Positions 6,840 to 10,695 of a stretch of DNA of 10,695 nucleotides are shown one piece after another (position 1 is the stretch's first letter; each line of letters begins with the position of its first letter). Made by a program: the position numbers and the translations under genes. A model generated the notes under the pieces. It saw only the letters and a list, made by a program, of their open reading frames with translations. It searched no databases and was not told the origin of the DNA. This DNA comes from DASPXY01 sp038227745 (GTDB lineage Bacteria; Planctomycetota; Planctomycetia; Gemmatales; Gemmataceae): the NCBI GenBank assembly GCA_038227745.1, contig JBBRPS010000325.1, forward strand, positions 1-10,695, written 5' to 3'.

Positions 6840-7490
6840 TTACTCCTTCTTGAGTAGCAAATCGACGAGCCAGCAGCCGCGCGCGTGCGGCCCCGCCCCG
6901 CGGCCGTGCGCCAGCACTGCGGCGTTCGTGCAGCCGCTCTCCTCCAAAGCGTCGGCGAGCACGGGCATGTCCTCGAACCGGCGTTCGTCGTAGATGCCGT
7001 TCGCCAGGGAGACGACCGCAGGCGTCCGCCACGACGGCTCGACCCGGATCGGGCGGGACTGCGTCGGGCCGAACACGTCGCGGAGCAGCGCACATTGCAC
7101 GACCGGCTGCTCCTGCGGCAACTTTCGCAGCCACTCGTCCCGGCGGCGCGCGGCGAGGACCAGCTCCGTCGCGTTCAAGGTCGCCGCGCAGGCTTGCTGC
7201 GCCACCCACGCCAGCCAGGCCGCGCCCCAACCCGCGCGCGCGACCGACTCTTCCTTGGCGAGCATCGCGTCGCGGAACGCCGCGGCGAGCTGTTCCCTGG
7301 TCGCCAGCCCTTCGGTGAACCGCTCGCCGGTCTCCACCGCCCGGCGGCTGCGCTCATCGGGGAGCGTGTCCCAATTCCACCGGCAGAACGCACAGACGAA
7401 CGACCGCAACCGGCGTTCGCTGGCCGTGCCGCCCAGGAACTCCAGCATCCGCGTCGGATCGGCGCAGGCCGCCCACTCGCCCTCGGTCAT
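6840..7490 (-). CDS. Array paralogue 4, unknown function
   Basis: This 216-residue family member starts MTEGEWAACADPTRMLEFLG. The Cys block is FVCAFCRWNWDTLPDERSRR (Cys33 and Cys36 in a C-x-x-C spacing), followed by GERFTEGLATREQL. The middle has several Trp and Ala (ARAGWGAAWLAWVAQQACAA) and then LLRDVFGPTQ. The short-subtype C-terminus is WRTPAVVSLANGIYDER, RFEDMPVLADALEESGCTN, and GPHARGC (His202, Cys206, Asp210) with LLLKKE. Translation should be strong: AGGAGGTGA lies six bases before the ATG. The 62-base gap to the gene upstream is the largest within the array. Confidence 0.87.
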   Translation of the reverse strand: MTEGEWAACADPTRMLEFLGGTASERRLRSFVCAFCRWNWDTLPDERSRRAVETGERFTEGLATREQLAAAFRDAMLAKEESVARAGWGAAWLAWVAQQACAATLNATELVLAARRRDEWLRKLPQEQPVVQCALLRDVFGPTQSRPIRVEPSWRTPAVVSLANGIYDERRFEDMPVLADALEESGCTNAAVLAHGRGAGPHARGCWLVDLLLKKE

Positions 7491-7496
7491 GGCCCC

Positions 7497-7505
7497 TCAC
7501 CTCCT
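7497..7505 (-). promoter_or_regulatory. Full-length Shine-Dalgarno site for array paralogue 4
   Basis: The - strand reads AGGAGGTGA, complementary over nine bases to the conserved 3' end of bacterial 16S rRNA. It is spaced six bases from the ATG at 7490. It is the strongest ribosome binding site in the array. It serves the one internal array gene that has a real gap in front of it, where coupling to the preceding stop codon is not possible. Confidence 0.75.
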
Positions 7506-7552
7506 CGTTTTCGTCGCCCAAGGGAGCACGGCGGTGTCCGCGCCTCGACCGC

Positions 7553-8221
7553 CTACGACTTGCCGAGCAGAGTGTCGATCACGAAGCACCCTCTTGCGTG
7601 CGGCCCTGGCTTGCGGCAATGGTCCAGCACCTCGGCGTTCGTGCAGCCGGCGTCCTCCAGAGTGTCGGCGAGAACCGGCGTGTCTTCCCACCGCCGCTCC
7701 TCGTAGATAGCTCGCGCTAACCCGAGGGCCGCGGGGGTTCGCCAGCGCGGCTCGACGCCTATCGACACGCCGGGGCGAGGGCCAAACAGGCAGCGGAGCA
7801 ACGCCGCCTGGGCCAGGTACTCGTCCTCCTCTGCGGACCTTCTTCGCCGCGCCTCCCAGGCGGCGTTGGTCGAAGCGATGACGGCTCCCCCGTCGGCCTC
7901 CTCCCCGAACTCCGACCAGAGGCAACGCCAGCAGGTCCCCCAGGCTGCCTGCCTGGCGATGTCCCAGCGCGCGTCGAAGGCCACCACCCTGACCGCCTCA
8001 CAGGCGTGGTCGAGTTCCTGGGCCGTCGCAGCTCCGTCCGCGTACCGTTCGGCGACCTCGACAGCCTGGCGACTCCGCTCGTCCGCGAAGAGGCCCCAGA
8101 TGCTCCGGCAGCAGGCGACGGCGAACAGGCGAGCCTTCCGGTCGGAAAGCCTGCCGGTGCCGCCCAAGGACTCCAGCATCAGTAGCGGGTCCGTGCTGCT
8201 CACCCACTCCGTTTCGGTCAC
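7553..8221 (-). CDS. Array paralogue 3, unknown function, GTG start
   Basis: This 222-residue family member starts at GTG 8221, reading (M)TETEWVSSTDPLLMLESL. A longer ATG start 17 codons upstream is rejected because those residues lie inside the preceding gene and do not match the family. GTG overlaps the upstream TGA as GTGA, a classic coupled junction. The Cys block is DRKARLFAVACCRSIWGLF, followed by AERYADGAATAQEL. The middle is Trp- and Ala-rich, leading to LLRCLFGPRP. The short-subtype C-terminus is WRTPAALGLARAIYEER, RWEDTPVLADTLEDAGCTN, and GPHARGC (His208, Cys212) ending TLLGKS. Position 9 is Ser where all complete siblings have Cys, so that N-terminal Cys is not essential to the family. 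Confidence 0.87.
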   Translation of the reverse strand: MTETEWVSSTDPLLMLESLGGTGRLSDRKARLFAVACCRSIWGLFADERSRQAVEVAERYADGAATAQELDHACEAVRVVAFDARWDIARQAAWGTCWRCLWSEFGEEADGGAVIASTNAAWEARRRRSAEEDEYLAQAALLRCLFGPRPGVSIGVEPRWRTPAALGLARAIYEERRWEDTPVLADTLEDAGCTNAEVLDHCRKPGPHARGCFVIDTLLGKS

Positions 8222-9000
8222 GGCTTCGCCCTCGCTTCTCGCGAAGCGCCCAGGACGGCATCCACGGCCCAACAGCCGCGGACGTGGACGCCGCCCGGTT
8301 CGCGCAGGTGCCCGACCAGATCGGCGTCGGCACCGACTGCTTCCAGGGCATCCGCCAGGACGCTGAGTCGTGCCTCATCGAACGTCCCGCCAGGCAAGGA
8401 ACGCTCCGCGTAGGCCGCCTCGGCCAGGCGCTTCACGATGCCGCCGCCCCAGGTCAGCAGGGCCGGGACGAAGGACGGCGGCGGGCGGCAGGGGTTGCCG
8501 AAGATGTCCCGCAACAGGTCGGCCTGTGCGGCTTGCTCGGCAGCCTCGGCCGCCCGGGCGGTCTCCTCGGCGGCGACGTACAGCCGCTCGTCTGCAACAT
8601 CGTCCTCCGGCGCTGCTTCTCCAGGCAGAGACCCCACGGCGACGGCCAACGCCCAGGGGGAACCGTTCCAGCCGGCGTTGTAGGCGGTGCGCCTGGCCCA
8701 GTACAGGGCGCCTGCGGCGGCCGCCGCGGGGTCCGGCCGAGCAGCCTCGTAGCAAGCCATGTCGTCGGTGTGGGTCGGCTCCCCTGCACCGTCGTCGAGC
8801 GCATGGGCCGTAGCGAGTCCCTCGGCGTGCCGTTCGGCCGTCGCCACGGTCCTCCGGGCGCGCTCGCTACGGGTGAGGTGCCAGATTCGCCGGCACGCAG
8901 CCAGCGCGAGCAGCCGCAACTTGCGGCCGGTGGCCACGCCGCGCAGGAAGGACAGCATCACCTGCGGGTCAGTACAGGCGCGCCAGGTCGCTTCATCCAT
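8218..9000 (-). CDS. Array paralogue 2, unknown function, longest complete copy
   Basis: This 260-residue family member starts MDEATWRACTDPQVMLSFLR. The Cys block is GRKLRLLALAACRRIWHL, with a single Cys followed by Arg-Arg, then AERHAEGLATAHAL. The middle is long and Ala-rich, with a helical run ETARAAEAAEQAAQADLLRD before IFGNPCRP. It has the long-subtype C-terminus: LLTWGGGIVKRLAEAAYAER, SLPGGTFDEARLSVLADALE, and GVHVRGC (His239, Cys243, Asp247). Its tail (VLGASREARAKP) runs past the usual LLGKE end, and the last codons overlap the next gene by four bases. The ATG at 9000 has AAGGAG five bases upstream, inside the truncated gene before it; the gap to that gene is 2 bases. Confidence 0.87.
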   Translation of the reverse strand: MDEATWRACTDPQVMLSFLRGVATGRKLRLLALAACRRIWHLTRSERARRTVATAERHAEGLATAHALDDGAGEPTHTDDMACYEAARPDPAAAAAGALYWARRTAYNAGWNGSPWALAVAVGSLPGEAAPEDDVADERLYVAAEETARAAEAAEQAAQADLLRDIFGNPCRPPPSFVPALLTWGGGIVKRLAEAAYAERSLPGGTFDEARLSVLADALEAVGADADLVGHLREPGGVHVRGCWAVDAVLGASREARAKP

Positions 9001-9002
9001 GG

Positions 9003-9177
9003 CTACTCCTTCTGCAAGAGGAGGTCCACGACATGGCAACCGCGAACGTGAACCGCGCCCGGTTCGCGGAGGTGTTTTACCAGGTCAGCGTCGGCACCGG
9101 CTTCTTCGAGGGCGTCCGCCAGGACGGCGAGGCGGTCGGTGCCCAGCGTACCCTCCGGCAGTTTGCGTTCCTCGTAA
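9003..9177 (-). pseudogene. Array paralogue 1, 3' part only, cut by insertion sequence
   Basis: The last 57 codons of a further family member are present: YEERKLPEGTLGTDRLAVLA, then DALEEAGADADLVKHLREPG, then AVHVRGCHVVDLLLQKE and TAG. It is the long subtype and closest by eye to its downstream neighbour. The frame breaks exactly where the left inverted repeat of the insertion sequence begins, one base before the Tyr codon. Its siblings have an Ala codon there. The 5' part of the gene must lie beyond the right end of the window, if it survives. The remaining piece has no start codon of its own with a ribosome binding site. Confidence 0.85.
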
Positions 9178-9190
9178 TTCTACTGTGCGA
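9178..9190 (+). repeat. Left terminal inverted repeat of the insertion sequence
   Basis: TTCTACTGTGCGA matches the reverse complement of 10683-10695 without mismatch. Similarity beyond the 13 bases is weak and gapped. Confidence 0.9.
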
Positions 9191-9221
9191 TATGATACTA
9201 GCCGCCAGCTGACGCCGCGGC

Positions 9222-9251
9222 TATACTGAACGGCGGTACCTTTCCCGGAGG
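9222..9251 (+). promoter_or_regulatory. Candidate transposase -10 element and ribosome binding site
   Basis: TATACT at 9222-9227 matches a sigma-70 -10 element in five of six positions. GGAGG at 9247-9251 sits five bases before the transposase ATG at 9257. No good -35 hexamer is found at the right distance, so the ribosome binding site is well supported but the promoter is tentative. A second -10-like hexamer, TATGAT, lies at 9191-9196, just inside the left repeat. Confidence 0.45.
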
Positions 9252-9256
9252 CCGCC

Positions 9257-10676
9257 ATGGACATCCTCGAACACCCCCAAGCCCAAGCCTTGCTCGCCGA
9301 CGCCGTCCTCTCCCCCGCCGCCGTCGCCGCCTGCGCGGGCCGCCTCGCCGCCGTCGCCGCCCGCTACCTCCCCCTCTTGCTCCGCTCCGAACACCGCGGC
9401 CACGCCCTCACCCTCCTGCGCGGCAAGCTCACCGGCCTGCAGCGCAAGACCACCGAACCCATCGCCATCCGCGCCGGCCTGAAGCGCCGCCCCCTGCAGC
9501 TCTTCGTCGGTGCCGGCGGCTGGGACGACCGCCCCGTCCTTGACGAACTCCGCCGCCATGTCGCCGAAGAACTGGCCGACCCCGACGGCGTCTTCGTCCT
9601 CGACCCCTCCACTTTCCCCAAGAAGGGGGACGAGTCTTGCGGGGTCGCCCGCCAGTGGTGCGGCCGCCTGGGCAAGGTCGACAACTGCCAGGCCGGCGTC
9701 TTCCTCGCCTATGCCGCACGCCGCGGCAAGGCCCTGCTTGATGCCCGCCTGTACCTGAACCAGGACTGGGCCGCCGACACCGCGCGCCGGGCCAGGACGT
9801 ACGTGCCCGCCGACGTGGCTTTCGCCGAGCGCTGGCGCATCGGCCTGGAACTGCTGGACCGGGCCCGGGCCGACCTGCCGGGCGGTTGGGTGGCCGGCGA
9901 CGACGAGTGCGGGCGCTGCAGCGAATTCCGGGCGCAGTTGCGGCAGCGCCGCCTGCGTTACGTGCTGGACGTGCCGTGCAACACCCTGGTGCGCGACGTG
10001 GCCGAGCGGCGGCCGCCGAGTCGGCCAGGAGGCCGGCCACGGCTGCCCCTGTTCGAGCGGGTGGACCAGTGGGCGGCGCGGCAGCCGGCGGGGCGGTGGC
10101 GCCAGGTCCAGGTGCGCGACGAGGAGAAGGGGCCGATCGCCGTGAAGGTGCTGTGGACCACGGTGCAGACCAAAGACGAGGACGGCTGTGTGGGGCCGAG
10201 CGCGCGCGTGGCGGTACTCCGCAGTTGCGAGAGGCAGCCGCAGACGTGGTACACGCTGAGCAACGCGCGGCAGGCGAAGCGCTGGGAGGTGGCGCGGGCG
10301 CACGGGGCGCGGCACCGGGTGGAGGAGTTGCTGGGGGAGGGGAAAGGGGAGGTAGGGTTGGGGCACTACGAGGTACGCAGCTGGGTGGGCTGGCACCACC
10401 CCATGACGCTGTCACTGCTGGCGCTGTGGTTCCTACAGACCGAGCGGTTGCGGTTGGGGGGGAAAACCCCCGGCGGTGACGGTGCCGCAGGTGCGGGCGG
10501 TGTTCACGGAACTGCTGCGCGAGCCGGCGCCGAGCGCGGGGCGGATCGCGGCGGTGGTGAGCCAGGTGCTGCGGCGTAACGAGGAGTCGCGCATTTACCA
10601 CTGGCATGCGGCGACCGGCCAGTTCCCGCCGCGACGGCCGCGCCCGGGGCCAAGGCCGCGCGGACAACCTATATAG
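9257..10676 (+). CDS. IS701-family-like DDE transposase, frame interrupted once
   Basis: The ATG at 9257 opens a frame that stays IS701-like for about 404 residues. It has GVFVLDPSTFPKKGDESCGV (first catalytic Asp probably 116), VARQWCGRLGKVDNCQAGVF, WVAGDDECG (second Asp 215 or 216), and GKGEVGLGHYEVRSWVGWHH (Glu365 the likely third residue). After LRLGGKT the annotated frame runs into a Gly/Ala-rich tail and stops at 10579. The +1 frame instead continues naturally as PAVTVPQVRAVFTELLREP and ends at 10676. Joined at the G7-A4-C5 tract (10456-10471), the product is about 472 residues. The shift could be an inactivating one-base insertion, a recoding site, or a read error. The catalytic residues all lie before it. 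Confidence 0.85.
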
Positions 10677-10682
10677 ACTAAG

Positions 10683-10695
10683 TCGCACAGTAGAA
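10683..10695 (-). repeat. Right terminal inverted repeat of the insertion sequence
   Basis: TCGCACAGTAGAA is the exact reverse complement of the left repeat. It begins seven bases after the transposase stop in the shifted frame and ends at the window edge. Confidence 0.9.

Larger units (their letters stand above)
9178..10695 (+). mobile_element. IS701-family-like insertion sequence, about 1.5 kb
   Basis: The element is bounded by 13-bp perfect inverted repeats (TTCTACTGTGCGA) and carries one transposase gene in the + direction. Its size of about 1518 bases is normal for IS701-type elements. The left end cuts a gene of the - strand array. The right repeat finishes at the last base of the window, so the target duplication cannot be confirmed. 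On the left the flank reads CTCGTAA, so GTAA (9174-9177) would be the duplicated four bases if the family's usual 4-bp duplication holds. The transposase lies antisense to the array, so transcription of the downstream paralogues from a promoter beyond the element would have to cross it. Confidence 0.88.

Noticed and set aside
8222..8272. Longer ATG start for array paralogue 3, 17 codons upstream
   Set aside because: It lies inside the preceding gene, the added residues do not match the family, and the GTG at 8221 aligns with sibling starts and overlaps the upstream stop as GTGA.
5421..9177. Assignment of the array proteins to the SMI1/KNR4 (SUKH) immunity superfamily
   Set aside because: Tandem divergent paralogues recall polyimmunity loci, but the SUKH signature is not visible and no toxin gene is in the window.
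5421..9177. Assignment of the array proteins to the TIGR02996 repeat-companion domain common in planctomycetes
   Set aside because: The N-terminal DP motif and the ADALEEAG segment are superficially similar, but the characteristic LVYADWLEE core is absent.
9160..9200. Outward promoter at the left end of the insertion sequence driving the array (TAGAAT on the - strand at the junction)
   Set aside because: The -10 match is poor and no -35 hexamer lies 16-18 bases upstream inside the element.
1..10695. CRISPR array or direct-repeat cluster
   Set aside because: No short regularly spaced repeats are seen. The only repeated content is the paralogous genes and the insertion-sequence ends.

Overview
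The window is GC-rich DNA with strong G/C preference at third codon positions. The gene families point to a planctomycete of the Gemmataceae type. From memory, not from a search, four items fit that group: a lineage-typical hypothetical family ending in a GPHxRGC...LLxKE motif, a BamE/SmpA-like small protein, a LolA-like exported protein, and an OtsA-OtsB fusion.

Left part (1-1801). Two + strand genes, a 5'-truncated hypothetical protein and a short membrane-anchored SmpA/OmlA-like protein, converge on a - strand gene for an exported LolA-like protein. A perfect 16-nt palindrome lies in the convergent gap. From 1802 to 2732 there is no convincing full-length gene. This stretch holds only two weak - strand coding-like segments (1879-2097 and 2522-2641) and looks like decayed or intergenic DNA.

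Middle (2733-5308). On the - strand is a 729-residue bifunctional trehalose-6-phosphate synthase/phosphatase, made of an OtsA domain followed by a HAD-type OtsB domain. One acidic residue of HAD motif IV is replaced. Upstream of it is a likely 51-residue unknown protein with a good ribosome binding site.

Right part (5421-9177). All on the - strand lies a tandem array of six related unknown genes: five complete (216-260 residues) and one cut off by an insertion sequence. They are packed with gaps of 2, -4, 62, 4 and 8 bases, which suggests one operon with translational coupling. They share an N-terminal W-x-x-C/S-x-D/E-P...ML-x-x-L block with a Cys-Arg helix, a variable Ala-rich middle, and a C-terminal VLADALEEAG...H-x-x-GC...D block. 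Two C-terminal subtypes are interleaved. The function is unknown, and this array is the best candidate for an undescribed system.

End (9178-10695). An IS701-family-like insertion sequence, bounded by 13-bp perfect inverted repeats, interrupts the most upstream paralogue. Its transposase reading frame is broken near its C-terminus by a one-base shift at a G7-A4-C5 tract. The right inverted repeat ends exactly at the window edge, so the target duplication on that side cannot be seen.
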